A stretch of 64,000 nt of DNA from Glebionis coronaria. Lineage: Eukaryota > Streptophyta > Magnoliopsida > Asterales > Asteraceae. Positions 8,581 through 22,639 of the stretch are shown here, in pieces. The first letter of the stretch is position 1. Each line of letters opens with the position of its first letter. A program made the position numbers and the translations under genes. Below the pieces are notes generated by a model. The model worked only from the letters and a program-made list of their open reading frames with translations, had not been told where the DNA came from and searched no databases. Location of the stretch: NCBI GenBank assembly GCA_025667525.1, contig CM046878.1, forward strand, positions 97,541,237-97,605,236, given 5' to 3'.

Positions 8581-11247
8581 GTGGACTACCGAGCCTTGAA
8601 CACAGTCACAGTCAAAGATCGATTTCCGATCCCAACAATCGATGAACTCCTTGACGAATTACACGGTGCAACAGTCTTCTCCAAAATAGATTTGCGCTCC
8701 GGTTATCACCAAATTCGTGTGGCTGAAGCAGATATACACAAAACCGCTTTCCGCACAGCAGATGGTCATTATGAGTTCCTCGTGATGCCGTTTGGCCTCA
8801 CGAATGCACCATCCACATTTCAATCAGCCATGAATGACCTCTTTCGACCCGTGCTCCGCCACTTTGTGCTGGTCTTTTTCGACGACATACTCATCTACAG
8901 CAGCAACAGAGAGGAACACTACGCGCACCTTCGTTACGTTTTTCACAAGCTACAACAACACCACTTTCATGCAAAAGCCTCAAAGTGTGTTTTCGGGGTA
9001 CCGGAAATTTCATTTCTAGGTCATCGAATTTCTGGCCAAGGAGTCTCACCGGAAGCTGAGAAGATAGCAACCATCCAACAGTGGCCCCAACCAACATCCT
9101 TCACCACGATACGGGCATTCTTGGGCCTTACCGGGTACTACAGACGGTTTGTTCAACACTACGCGAGAATTGCAGCCCCTTTAACAGACATTCTAAAGAT
9201 GAAGGAATTTACATGGACAGAAGATGCCGATGCTGCCTTCAAGGAGTTGAAACAACACATGCACCAACTAATCACTCTCGCGCTTCCCAACTTCACCAAA
9301 CCATTTGATGTTACCACGGATGCCTCAGGTAAAGCTATTGGAGCAGTCTTATCCCAAGAAAATAAACCCATTGCATTCTTTAGCAAAAAGTTATGCTCAA
9401 CCATGCAAGATCAGTCAACCTATACAAAGGAGTTCTATGCCGTCACGGAGGCTGTTAAAAAGTGGCGACAATATCTTTTGGGTCATCGGTTTCGTATCTA
9501 TACGGACCATCATAGCTTGAAACACATCCTGACCCAAACGATACAGACACCAGACCAGCATAAATGGGTCACAAAACTGATGGGATATGACTTTGAAGTC
9601 TTATACAAACCGGGAAAGGAAAATACCGTGGCCGATGCACTTAGCAGGGTGGATATTCCATCCATGCTCGCCATCTCCTACCCAACAGCAACGTGGCTCG
9701 ACGATCTTCGCACATATTACTCGACGGACCCACAGGGCAAGGAATTTGCAAGCAGTATCATAGCCGACCCAACTGTTTTTCCTAACCATATGTTTCGGGA
9801 CGGATTGGTTTTCATTGCAGGAAAATTGTTTATACCACCTATCGCCAATATTCGCGAACAACTTCTGACAGAATTTCATTCTTCATTTATTGGTGGTCAT
9901 GCGGGAATCAACGCAACAGTTAAACGGCTCTCTAGTACCTTCACATGGCTCGGGTTAAAGAAGGACGTTGCTCACTTTGTCAAGAGTTGTACGGTCTGCC
10001 AAACTATCAAACATCCTAACCATAAACCATATGGTCTTCTTCAACCGCTGCCAACACCATCACAGCCTTGGCATGACATATCCATGGACTTCATCACGAA
10101 TTTACCTCCATCACAGGGCAAGGTTTCCATTTGGGTTATCGTCGACCAGCTTTCAAAGTATGCACACTTTATTCCCTTGCCTTCTAATTACACTGCTCTT
10201 ACCTTAGCCTCGATCTTTATGCATGAGATTTATCGTTTACATGGCCTTCCAAAGACTATTGTTTCGGATCGATATCCGTTATTTCTTAGTAGGTTCTGGA
10301 AAGAGTTATTTAAACTCATGGGCACTAAACTATTGCACTCGAGCGCTTACCACCCACAAACGGACGGACAAACAGAAGTCGTTAACCGTTGTCTGGAGAT
10401 GTATTTACGGGCATTTGTTTTCGATGAACCAAGAACATGGGCTAGGTTGTTATATCTCGCCGAATTCTGCTACAACACTAGCCATCACTCATCCATCAAC
10501 ATGTCCCCTTTCACAGCCTTGTATGGACGCGAGGTGACTTCTATACACGACTATCTACCCGGGTCGACAACAACGGGCTCCATCGAGGATTCATTACTCG
10601 AGCATCAGCGAATTATGAGCTCCTTAAAGCACTCCATAGAGGCGTCCAAACAGAAAATGGTAACGCAAGCCAACAAACACCGTCTTGACAAGCACTTTGC
10701 AATTGGTGACTTTGTTTATCTTCGCTTGCACAAGTACAGACAAACCTCGGTCCACAACCGTGCCAACCAGAAACTTTCACGCCTCTTTTATGGGCCATAC
10801 AAGATCATTGAGCGAATAGGGGAAGTAGCGTACAAACTCGCGTTACCAGGAGGGTCGAAAATCCACCCAGTATTTCATGTGTCATTACTTAAACCTGCAT
10901 GTGGTCTCGTCAACAATTCTAAGGGCAATCTGACTGAATATGATCCTAAGGAAGACTTAGCACATTTACCAGAAGCAATCATCAATTGCCGTACCGATTC
11001 AAATGACGATCAAGAGGTTTTGGTCAAATGGGAAAAACATGCGCTCGAAGAAGCTACTTGGGAAAATTTCAACTCGCTTAAGTTACAATTTCCAGACCTT
11101 GATTACATTGAGGGCAATGTAACTTCTGATGGAGAGGGGGATGATACGGCCCAGAGAGTCCAGTCGACTAGTCCACAACCTCACACAGCCCAGATCAATG
11201 CAAGACCCACTAGAGAAATCAAGAAGCCCATCAGATACCTAGATTGA
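8581..11247 (+). CDS. chromovirus pol fragment: RT, RNase H, integrase, chromodomain (copy B, open)
   Basis: An 888-codon open frame counted from a GTG at 8581; the frame is open from 8566 and has no ATG. Order, counted from the GTG: RT with VFFDD (about 98-102); RNase H with catalytic D in TTDASG (247), TDHHSLK (309) and the ADALSR end (351-356); integrase zinc finger H433, H440, C470, C473; catalytic core D503 (MDFI), D563 (SDR) and E599 (HPQTDGQTE); GPY segment (738-740) and HPVFHVSLL; chromodomain about 796-842 with VLVKWEKHALEEATWE. Chromodomains steer integration towards marked chromatin in this group. Gag, protease and the start of RT are absent, and no start codon precedes the frame, so independent expression is doubtful. 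The C-terminus and stop lie inside LTR 3. Confidence 0.92.
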   Translation: MDYRALNTVTVKDRFPIPTIDELLDELHGATVFSKIDLRSGYHQIRVAEADIHKTAFRTADGHYEFLVMPFGLTNAPSTFQSAMNDLFRPVLRHFVLVFFDDILIYSSNREEHYAHLRYVFHKLQQHHFHAKASKCVFGVPEISFLGHRISGQGVSPEAEKIATIQQWPQPTSFTTIRAFLGLTGYYRRFVQHYARIAAPLTDILKMKEFTWTEDADAAFKELKQHMHQLITLALPNFTKPFDVTTDASGKAIGAVLSQENKPIAFFSKKLCSTMQDQSTYTKEFYAVTEAVKKWRQYLLGHRFRIYTDHHSLKHILTQTIQTPDQHKWVTKLMGYDFEVLYKPGKENTVADALSRVDIPSMLAISYPTATWLDDLRTYYSTDPQGKEFASSIIADPTVFPNHMFRDGLVFIAGKLFIPPIANIREQLLTEFHSSFIGGHAGINATVKRLSSTFTWLGLKKDVAHFVKSCTVCQTIKHPNHKPYGLLQPLPTPSQPWHDISMDFITNLPPSQGKVSIWVIVDQLSKYAHFIPLPSNYTALTLASIFMHEIYRLHGLPKTIVSDRYPLFLSRFWKELFKLMGTKLLHSSAYHPQTDGQTEVVNRCLEMYLRAFVFDEPRTWARLLYLAEFCYNTSHHSSINMSPFTALYGREVTSIHDYLPGSTTTGSIEDSLLEHQRIMSSLKHSIEASKQKMVTQANKHRLDKHFAIGDFVYLRLHKYRQTSVHNRANQKLSRLFYGPYKIIERIGEVAYKLALPGGSKIHPVFHVSLLKPACGLVNNSKGNLTEYDPKEDLAHLPEAIINCRTDSNDDQEVLVKWEKHALEEATWENFNSLKLQFPDLDYIEGNVTSDGEGDDTAQRVQSTSPQPHTAQINARPTREIKKPIRYLD
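11131..11141 (+). promoter_or_regulatory. polypurine tract, copy B
   Basis: The tract ggagaggggga directly precedes LTR 3 and is identical to the copy A tract. Confidence 0.75.
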
Positions 11248-11499
11248 CCCATAAGCTGCATATTCCCACGTTTTATTTACTGCATCCTTGTTTTATGTTC
11301 AGTTGAATTAGCATGCATCATGTTAGAGAAGTTAGTGCACTTTAGGAGTTAGTTGCATGAAAGAAGGAACATGGGTGATGAGCCCACTTTTCCAGCATGT
11401 TTAAATTAAAGTCTTTGCATTGAAGGAAATATACAGAAAATTGCCCCAAAGTTATCTCTACTCTTTCTTCCTTACTGTCTTCACAGTGGAGTGCCATCA
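11142..11499 (+). repeat. chromovirus LTR 3 (right)
   Basis: 358 bp, TG...CA, one private substitution (caaagtta for caaaatta near 11450). After its final CA the sequence switches to TATAT, the right target duplication, rather than to the primer-binding site. Confidence 0.9.
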
Positions 11500-11504
11500 T
11501 ATAT

Positions 11505-12526
11505 GGTCAACTGTAGGCCAAACTTCACTTTTCAGAAAAGGCACAAAGATTAATAATTCAAAAATCAATGGTTAAAAACACTGGTTCTTGAGGGTTAAGA
11601 GCCACTCTCGAAACACTTTTAACCGACTCGTCCGGTCTCATACAACTTTTTGGATTCTCATTCATCTTCCAAAAAATGCCACAACTATCTTTGAACGGAT
11701 CAGACTTTTAACTTTTCTGGTTTTCTTAATTGCTAAAATTAAATCTCCAAGTGTTGATGTGTGTATCACACAATTAACATGTACAGAGAATGGGGAAAAT
11801 GGATGACGCAGTCCCGCTTTTTGGGCAAGGTTTCAACAAGATCTTTCCACTTATTGATAGCAACTTTTTTGATCGAGTTATGGCTATTTTGGGAACTGGA
11901 ATATATATCTCTTGAGAAATGAAGTTGACGACCTTGATGGATTTGATCCATCAGGACTGATGGATTTTAGTTAGTCGCTCTGGGATTAGTCGGCTCGGAA
12001 TGTTGAGTCGGAAATCTAGGTATACCAAAAAAAAAAAAAAAAACTGCCCTTATTTCTAATTTTTTACTCAAAACATTTTTTGGAGTTACGCTCAAGTTTT
12101 TTTTTATAAATGTAGAACCCTCTTCACTTGAGAAAGTACATAGGTTGGTGAAATTTTCATTCCACTTACAGGATATCTTAATTGTGCACATGTGGATATC
12201 GAGTCAGCACAGTGAGTCGTAATTGATACATGGGAATTCACATTTTTAGGAGAGGTGATGATGACTTATTTACCTAAAGCTGGTCGATTTGGATTGTACA
12301 TTATTTCCAACGGCTCAAAACTGCTAAATTTAAAACTTAGGGGAAAAGCGCTTCGCGAAACTCTATCATAGTGTTTATAAAGGCGTATTTCTTTGTATCA
12401 CTTTTTGGTTACTATTAGTTTATTATTCTATATTTATACTAATTCTTATCAAAACACATTAATCATCTTTGAAGTCTAATGAACCCGTGGTGATAATGTT
12501 ATGTGACTATGATATATCATATATTA
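11505..12526. other. non-coding, no gene seen
   Basis: AT-rich DNA with short unsupported open frames (11588-11806 plus; 11766-11951 and 11967-12191 minus). A run of A at about 12029 is the only low-complexity feature. Confidence 0.4.
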
Positions 12527-12752
12527 CTACCTCCGTCCCATAATTATTGTCCACTTTTGACTTTTTGAGTCTTTCTTTGCGAACTTTGACTATGAATATT
12601 TTTGTTTGTGTTATTTAGTATTTGATGTATAATATATGGATGTATTGAGTTTTAAACGTATTATATAACACAAACAAAGTTATTTAAGGTCAAAATTAAC
12701 AAATAAATACTTAAAAACTCAAACATGGACAATAATTATGGGACGGAGGTAG
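12527..12752. mobile_element. Stowaway (Tc1/mariner) MITE
   Basis: A 226-bp non-coding element with near-perfect terminal inverted repeats starting CTACCTCCGTCCCATAATTA and continuing to TTGTCCA. The ends are flanked by the dinucleotide TA (12525-12526 and 12753-12754). The CTCCGTCCC terminus, the TA duplication, the small size and the AT-rich core are the Stowaway signature in plants. No transposase is encoded. Confidence 0.93.
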
Positions 12753-12754
12753 TA

Positions 12755-13959
12755 TTTCGGCACCTGATTTTTTTAATGTTTTTAGCATCCCTTACACAAT
12801 CTTGATCCAGTATATTGTTTTCTTTTTTCCTATTGCCAGGTTATCACAATGTTGCTCTATCTTCTGACTCAAGGCCACGCCTTCACAAGGGTTAGACCCT
12901 GTTCCTTATTTAGAATGACAAAACTCGACTTTCATATGGATATATAGGTACCCGCGCAATGCATCGTCGAATATCAGATGACTATTTTTTTACAAATAAA
13001 TGTTACATTTTTACCCATTAACTTCGTATTCAAATTAAAATTAAAATTATAAAAAATTAAATTTAAATAAATAAACTCACTAAAAATGAAAAACTAAAAT
13101 TTAATCAAAATATATCCAAATGGATATTGAATTAAACAGCGCAAAATTTTAAAAAATATTGTGAAATTTGATTATATAAAAATAAAAAAATATTTTAATT
13201 TAAATATAAAGTTTTTTTGAATAGTTTGTTACAAACGTTGTTAGAAAGTTTATTATAAAAGAGATGGATGAATTAAAAGAATGTTAGAAATTAATTTTTC
13301 TTAAAACTTTCAAAATAAAAAAGTTAAGTATTTTATCAAGTAGTATAGATATCATTACAATAAGTAATTGGTATTATTCTTATAATGTTTTTTACTTTTA
13401 GATATTTTCAGAAACTCATTTAAGGATTCCTCTTTGCTCCTGTAAAGTTGAACCATTTTCTGTTACTTTATTTTTGTGGTTCTAAGTTAATTTTAATGGA
13501 GGGTCGTTTCATAAGCAATTGAATAACGTCTCAAAAGTCTACTATTGTTGATACTACTCTTATTGAGTACAATGGCCATTATATAGATATAAGTATATAA
13601 CAATAGTATTCTCATTAGGTGACATTCAGTCATATTTTTAAATTCAGGCAATTTGCGTTAATTTCATTATTCAACTGATCATTTACCTTTATTGGCGAAG
13701 ATGGAAACGTTTGAAAATTTATTTTATCATAAAGAAAAAGAATTCATGTATTTGTTTCAAAATACAAATATTCTTAACAAATGTATGTTCTCTCATAATT
13801 TTTCAAATAATATGATTATTGATGTACGTTCTCTCATAATTCGTCAAGTAACATGATGAAGTGAACTCATCCCTCTAGCAGTAACATGATGAAGTGAACT
13901 CATCCCTCTAGCAATTTATAACGACAATCATATGTCCAACTGTCAACAAATGCAAAAAA
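12755..13959. other. AT-rich non-coding
   Basis: No ORF or gene fragment seen. A 29-bp segment containing agtaacatgatgaagtgaac is repeated directly at about 13848 and 13878. A Helitron-like acccgcgcaatgcat segment at about 12951 hints at decayed Helitron sequence. Confidence 0.35.
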
Positions 13960-16900
13960 CGAGATTTACAGCTCGCGCGTTGCGGCGGAGTATGCGAGAC
14001 TAACGATGTAATAGACCGATAATGCATACGATTGTTTTCGTCAATGGTTGCTTTGGAAGAAAGAAATAACCTCAATACTATTTACGTAAGAGTTTTGAAA
14101 AAATATACAGTAGTATATATTTGACATTTTTTATAAAATCGTACGTATTTAGAAGCATTGCAATATTAGGCTCGTTTGGTTCGCAATGTGACTATCTCAT
14201 CAACGGTATTTTTTTCGATTGAGTCGGTTGATGTACATTTAATAATTGATAAGTAGAATTTGTTATATGAAAAAGTCGTAAATAATACAAAGTTTAGGAT
14301 AGTTTTCGTATACATTACTGTTGAGTGTCTTAAGAAAGAATAATGACGTGTTTTGCATCGAAGATTTTTGTTTTTGTCTTTTGAAGTTAAAATTTCATAG
14401 TTGTGTAACCAATATTTTTATTAAAAATAAATTTCATTGATATGTTCATATTAATCTCTTGACCATCTACACTTCAAAATCCAAATATTTAGTCGTCAAT
14501 AGAAAATTTCTATCATCTTTTCGAAAAAAAACTTTTTTATTAAAGAAGTTTATGATAAATGTCAAATATTTGTCAAAGAGAGTTTACTTATAAATATTCG
14601 TACGTCAAAACATATAACGTCATGTCGTGGTTCATGTAGTTTATTTTAGGGTTATTTTAAACTTATCATATAGTTTATGGGTGTTTTTCAAATATTTTTT
14701 AAATATATACTCCATATTTAAAAAATACAATTAAAAAAAAATCTTATTTATGTCAAAAGTTTTGTAGTATTCGGATTGTTTTGTTCGCAACTCGAAAACA
14801 TTTTTAGCGATTTTTTTAATGAATCGTTAATTTACTGTCACAAATTTAATAAATAAAGTTTGTTATATTAAAAAGACGCAGATGTGAGTTGCAATAGACC
14901 GATAATGCAAAAGAATGTTCGCGTTAATGACTGATCTTGCAAGGAAAAAATACATAAAGGATTATTGCGCTAAGAATTTTTCAAAATATCCATTTAGTTA
15001 TAATATGTTTTTATAAAAGCATACTTATGTCAAAGTGTTGCAATATTGTGCTTATTTGGTTCGTAATTTGACGATTTTTTCATAGTATTTTTTAAAGTTT
15101 TGAAACCCGATTTTTGAATTGACCCGGTTGAGTCACCGGGTCCGAGTCAACCTAGGTCGAACCAGGTCGATCCCGGTTAACCCGGTTTTCTAAAAAAAAT
15201 AATTTTTTTAAATTTTAATAATTAGCAAAAATTATATATAAAAATCATAAAAACTTCTATATATTGAAGATATAAATTGTTTACCAACTAATATAATATG
15301 TAAAAATCAAATCCTATCGCAAAATATGTAAAATTTACATAACCTTTTGTAAAAAAATAAAAAAAAATCAAAACCCAGTCGGGTCTCGAGAACCGGGTTG
15401 ACCCGAGTCACCACAAACCCGTCGGGTCTAGCCGGGTTTCAAAAATGTAAAACCCTAGTTAAAATGACCTGTTTTTTCGATCGAAACCGGGTCAATCGGT
15501 TAACACGACCGGGTCGGCCCGAGTTTGAAAACATCGGTATTTTTTCCCCGAGTGAATTGATAGCTTTTCTTATTTAATACAGTAAGTAAATTATATAAAT
15601 AAAAATTGTAAATAGTTAAAACATTGAGAGTAGTTTTTGCAAGATACGAAAATTTGTCTTTTAATTAATAATGATCAATGTGGGATGGTTCCAAACGACA
15701 TCATCCAAAGTTCAAAACGACATGATACAAACTGAAACGACGTCGTATCCTACAAGGTTTAATATATACGAGGTGAGGCATCCGCGCGTTGTGGCGGTTT
15801 TTTGGATGATATTTTTAAGCCGTATGTGGTTCTTATATTTGCGTTGACTAAATTATGATGCAACAGTGCTGCAAGCGAAGGGACGCAATAGATACGGAGT
15901 ATCATTATATTTACACAAAAGTTGCCATTACATCGTTTGAAAGTTGGCGTTGCGATCATTTTACATCTACATTATTCAAAAGGATGCGCCTTTAACATTT
16001 TCCTAGTACTAATAGTCCTAGAGAGTTATTGCCGCTACATGCATAACATTATAAAGAGAACTTGATTACTTGTTCGGATGGTTGTTACAAAACACTGATA
16101 TTCCATTAGCTTGTTTACTTTGTTTGTCCTTTTTGATGTTTATAAAAACATTATTCTAACCATCAAATCAAATTATGTAGAATTTTTTTAATAAATAATT
16201 ACTTATAATTCCAGAGAATGTAAATACTTATATGGCCAATTGCTAGCAACCAAAAGCAACAAGGACTAATTTCATAGGATTTTTTAAAAAATATGTATTA
16301 AATTTTAATATTTTTTATATAGTCACACGTATGCCAGGAGCATTGTAATATTGAGCTCATTTGTTTCGCAATTTGAAGATCTATCTATTGTAATTTTTTT
16401 CAAATAAATCGACAGTTATACGTTCTATATTTGATAAGTGAAAATTGTTATATAAAAATGTTGTAAATAGGAAAAAAATTGAGGTTGCTTTGTAACATGT
16501 CACATAGTGTGAGGTGTAAATTTGTAAATATTATTTTATATAGTAGATATTTTGACTGCTTTTATTTAGCTAAGTATCCAAACGACACATTTTATATAGT
16601 AGATCATTTTGACTGCTTTTATTTAGTCAAGTTTCCAAACGACACAGCCTCACATTGAAAACGACATTCACAAACATGAAACGACACCGTTTCCTTCAAG
16701 CAATAATATATACGAGGTATATAGCTCGCACTTCGTGGCGGAAGATTGACGATTCAAGTGGACTAACAATACGAATAATTTTTCAGGTAAATGAATAGCT
16801 TTATTGGAACGAATAGCCTAAAAAAAATCCATTAAAAATATTTAAAATATGTATTAAGTTTTAACATTTTTAATAAAATCATATGTATGTAAAAACTATT

Positions 16901-17310
16901 GCAATATTAGGTTCGTTTGGTTCGCAATTAGACAATCTTTTTAACCGTGTTTTTTTCCCAAAAAATCATATGTATGTAAAAACCATCACAATATTGGGCT
17001 CGTTTGTTTTGAAATTAGACAATCTTTTTAACGGTATTTTTTCCTCATAGAAGCGGAAAGACACACGTTCTATATTTGATAAATATACTTTATTATACCA
17101 TAAAGGGATAAATAGTTAAAATTTGAAGGTTGTTTGTAACATGTCTCATAATATAAGGGTTATTTTGTAAAATTTGTTTTTTTTTTCCGCTTTATGGGCC
17201 ATTTGTTTTAGTCTGAAGTCATGAAACGACACATCTATCTTAACAAAACGACTTTGAAAATTCCTATACGGCGTCGTTTCCGGCAAGGATTAATATATAT
17301 TATAATTATT
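13960..17310. repeat. field of degenerate long-period repeats with CG-rich headers
   Basis: Several motifs recur in the same order. A header (gctcgcgcgttgcggcgg at ~13970, ccgcgcgttgtggcgg at ~15780, gctcgcacttcgtggcgg at ~16724) is preceded by aacgac...cgt and taatatatacgaggt (~15730, ~16680, variant ~17270). A trailing block like gcaatattaggctcgtttgg then ttcgcaat occurs near 14160, 15042, 16344, 16900 and 16990, followed by ggtattttttc and a ttgataagt segment. Spacing between copies varies from about 500 to 1,800 bp. This looks like a tandem or serially inserted, strongly diverged repeat, possibly non-autonomous Helitron-like. No coding capacity is seen. Confidence 0.6.
15094..15536. mobile_element. 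hAT-like MITE nested in the repeat field
   Basis: A 443-bp element rich in ACCCGG and CGGGT blocks, unlike the AT-rich surroundings. It is bounded by the direct repeat GTATTTTTT (15085-15093 and 15537-15545); this motif occurs once at the same place in sister repeat copies nearby (for example ~14202 and ~17034), so it marks an insertion. The termini are imperfect inverted repeats (GTTTTGAAACCCG on the left; GTTTTCAAACTCGG as reverse complement on the right), with further internal inverted CCCGGGT-type blocks. An 8-9 bp duplication and these ends suit a hAT-type MITE; MULE is the alternative. Confidence 0.65.
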
Positions 17311-18120
17311 TTAAATAATATATACAAACGAACACACACCCGTTGATTTAAATAGTAACACTGAAAAGGCCCCTCTGGTGAGTGGGCCAAACCCAAACAC
17401 AATTAAATGTTAGTTTTCTTATAGCAAAAGTGATTTTATCAAACAATCACCTATATGTCTAAATGCCAACCAAAATAAAAAAAATCGACAAACATTATTT
17501 TAAAAAAATTCAATGAATCACACCCGTCCGTTGTCCCAAAAATACTTTTTTTTATCAATAAGAAGTCTTCTGTTTTCAAGGTTTCTTTATTTTGGTCAAA
17601 GTTTGTGAAAATATTATTTAATTAAAAATTAAATACAATATGTTATCAACAAAAACCAAAACAAACATACATCACGCCTATCAAACTCAATTGAATATCT
17701 ACATAAACATTGCAAAGGAATGTTAGTTTATTACATTTGACAAAAAAGATTTTATCATCTATATATCAACTAAAAAAAAAAGTATAAACATAAGTTCACC
17801 TCTCTTTTTTAAAACCCCGATATTTATACAACCAAAGATTTACATAGGACAAAGCACGTCATATGAGAGGGCGAAGGCATAAGAATATCAAAGATTAGTT
17901 TCATTTAAGTTTTCTTTTGCCAAAAACCAAGTCCCGCTGCCAAAAGATATATAATACATAAACGTACTTTTAGAAAATATTTACGGTACAAACCCGCCCG
18001 TTGATCACAAATAAACGTTAGTTAAGCGTAAACTATAACTAAAAATATACTAAAGGTTAAATTACAAATTTAAGAAACTAAAATGCACAAACCATAAACC
18101 TTTCGGAACAACAAAAAAAA
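17311..18120. repeat. Helitron-tail-like repeats upstream of a 3' terminus
   Basis: The motif acccgcccgttg or a close variant recurs at about 17336, 17522, 17994 and 18126, followed by AT-rich filler such as aaataaacgttagtt. This looks like repeated degenerate copies of a Helitron 3' tail. No ORF is seen. Confidence 0.45.
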
Positions 18121-20802
<2,682 letters not shown>

Positions 20803-22145
20803 TTATATCTAATAAATGAAAATCTTTTTGAATTCCATTCCTTCCCATATCTGACGTCATAATGTACATCATATATCTACTTAACCGCCTTTTTCTCCCA
20901 TCAGTTTTTTCTTATATCCAATTAACCGCCTCTTTCTCCTGATAAATTATCCTATCACTACTCGAATCAACCGTCTGAATCTATCAATCTATCAGGTATG
21001 CTTACTATTGAATTTAATATTAAATTTTTTAATTTATTGCATTAAACCTAATTGTATTTGTAATGGATCTTAAATAATCTAATTTGTTTTCGGATTTTTG
21101 GAAGTAGGATTGTTGATAAGATATTATCAATTTACATGATTATTTGGTAAAACATTTGATGATTCATACTAATTGTAAACAGGAGTAGGTTTGATTTGCT
21201 GATTTTTTTTTAATTGGCAAGTTATGAATATTGTAAAAGAGTATGATGATGATAGTGGATACCGCCATAGACTAGGTAAAGGATTTTATACAATTTTATT
21301 ATTATTTTTTTTCAAGTTCGTCAAACAAGAATTTGGTGGGTTTTGTGTGAATTGAAGACGGTATGTGTTTGATTGATTTAGATTTCAGTTCATTGGGTGA
21401 TTTGGGTTTTTGGGTTGGGATGTATGTTAGATGTTTGATGAATTGTGTGCCCTAGAAGGAGTTACCACTTCCAAAATTTTAGACCAATCAAAATATTATT
21501 AAAGATGAAGATGACATTTTGAGTTACCCTGTTGTTAAAACAGTAGTGGTTGATCCACTATAAAGATCATGTACTCAGGTTAATTAATCATTGGGCGTAT
21601 TCTATAAATGACCATCGGTTTCACTTATAAGAGTGAGGTATGATAAATATGTACAATATCATTTATAAATTTTGTATGAATGGGTTACTTTTTGATGTTC
21701 TAAGATGTTGGACATAGTAGATTTAGACTTTCATAATTGCAAGAGTAAATATTGATTTATGCGTTACTTTTATCTTTAAGGGTTCTGGTCAGTTACTGAA
21801 TGTACAAGATTGCCAAATTAACCGCGCGTAAATCTGTTATGCACTTCCCATATGTGTGATTGCTTAAACCAGCATTGTTCTCACTGGGTTGTTTTGACTT
21901 GGCAAACTAAATTGTTACCATTAATTTCAGGTCATGTGTAGGTTTGGATGAAAAGAAAGGATTATCGGAGATTTTTCTGGAACAAATAGCTTAAGGTTTA
22001 TGGCATTTGGACTGTATCACTTTCGCATATGCTGATCTCTGTCAGGATAATGGTTCGAAAACCTCCTTTCCTATGTCCATTCGACCACCATACTTAACCC
22101 TAACCATGACACTATTTAACGGATATTTTTATTGTTTGTGAGTAA

Positions 22146-22265
22146 GCTGATCTTTATGCGGGAGTTGTGTGGAACATGACGGTTGAGCTTTTAGAGGATA
22201 GTCTCTTCTCCCCTCCAACCATTTGCTTCGTGGCGAAAATTTACTATCCAAATATCGATTTCAAG
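22146..22265 (+). pseudogene. ubiquitin-conjugating enzyme E2 (UBC4/5/6-type) exon fragment
   Basis: The frame reads ADLYAGVVWNMTVELLEDSL and then FSPPTICFVAKIYYPNIDFK. Plant UBC4/5/6-type E2s have LYQGGVWKIRVELPDAYPY and then KSPSIGFVNKIYHPNVDE. This is the strand-rich part of the UBC fold just before the active-site loop; the conserved HPN motif is YPN here and the catalytic cysteine region (SGSVCLDV) is absent. The segment ends at a donor-like aag|taagc, as expected for one exon. No other E2 exon is found nearby, so it is a single captured exon inside the Helitron. An intact E2 transfers ubiquitin from E1 to targets with E3 help; this piece cannot. Confidence 0.65.
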
Positions 22266-22339
22266 TAAGCATTCTCTTTCGTCATATCAAAGTTCATTAA
22301 AAGTGATTTTTTGAAAATGATTGTCTTGATTTATATGGG

Positions 22340-22413
22340 TGACATATTGTGCATAATTCTACTCTGTTTAGGTTTGCTAAGATGACATATTGTGCATAAT
22401 TCTACTCTGTTTA
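22340..22413. repeat. 43-bp-period direct duplication
   Basis: The 31-bp segment starting tgacatattgtgcataattc occurs at 22340 and again at 22383. It lies in the spacer between the E2 and lipase fragments. Confidence 0.85.
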
Positions 22414-22639
22414 GTTAGAATCAGGAACATCAAAGATCCTTTTACTTATTCTAACAAGACTGGATTAAATTCCGTTATATTCATCTCATTTGCTTACAAT
22501 CATAGGGGAGTAAGACAATTTTTGGTTCTATTTTTTATTTTTATATTCATATATACTCAAATTTGTTTGTATTGCAATTTTTTATCTATAAAAAATGAAA
22601 GATTGTTTAATTTAGTCACAGGCACAAAAACCATTTAGC

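Larger units (their letters stand above)
5236..11504 (+). mobile_element. chromodomain Ty3/gypsy element in LTR-internal-LTR-internal-LTR form
   Basis: Three near-identical 358-bp LTRs (5241-5598, 8191-8548, 11142-11499) alternate with two near-identical internal regions of 2,592 and 2,593 bp. The whole array is flanked by the 5-bp direct repeat TATAT (5236-5240 and 11500-11504), so it behaves as one insertion. LTRs start TGATACGG and end GCCATCA, the required TG...CA. Each internal region starts with a primer-binding-site-like stretch and ends with a polypurine tract. Each lacks gag, protease and the N-terminal part of RT. By eye the two internal copies differ by one indel (near 6015) and two substitutions (6119/9070 and 7225/10176). 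The C-terminal chromodomain makes it a chromovirus; short LTRs suggest a Reina-like lineage, less certain. Confidence 0.9.

Noticed and set aside
8581..8583. GTG at the head of the 888-codon frame as a real start
   Set aside because: The codon is an internal valine of the RT motif FCVDYR; the frame is open upstream to a stop in the primer-binding region and has no ATG.
22390..22638. 82-codon frame upstream of the lipase start
   Set aside because: Ends right before the lipase ATG; hydrophobic AT-driven translation, no similarity noticed.
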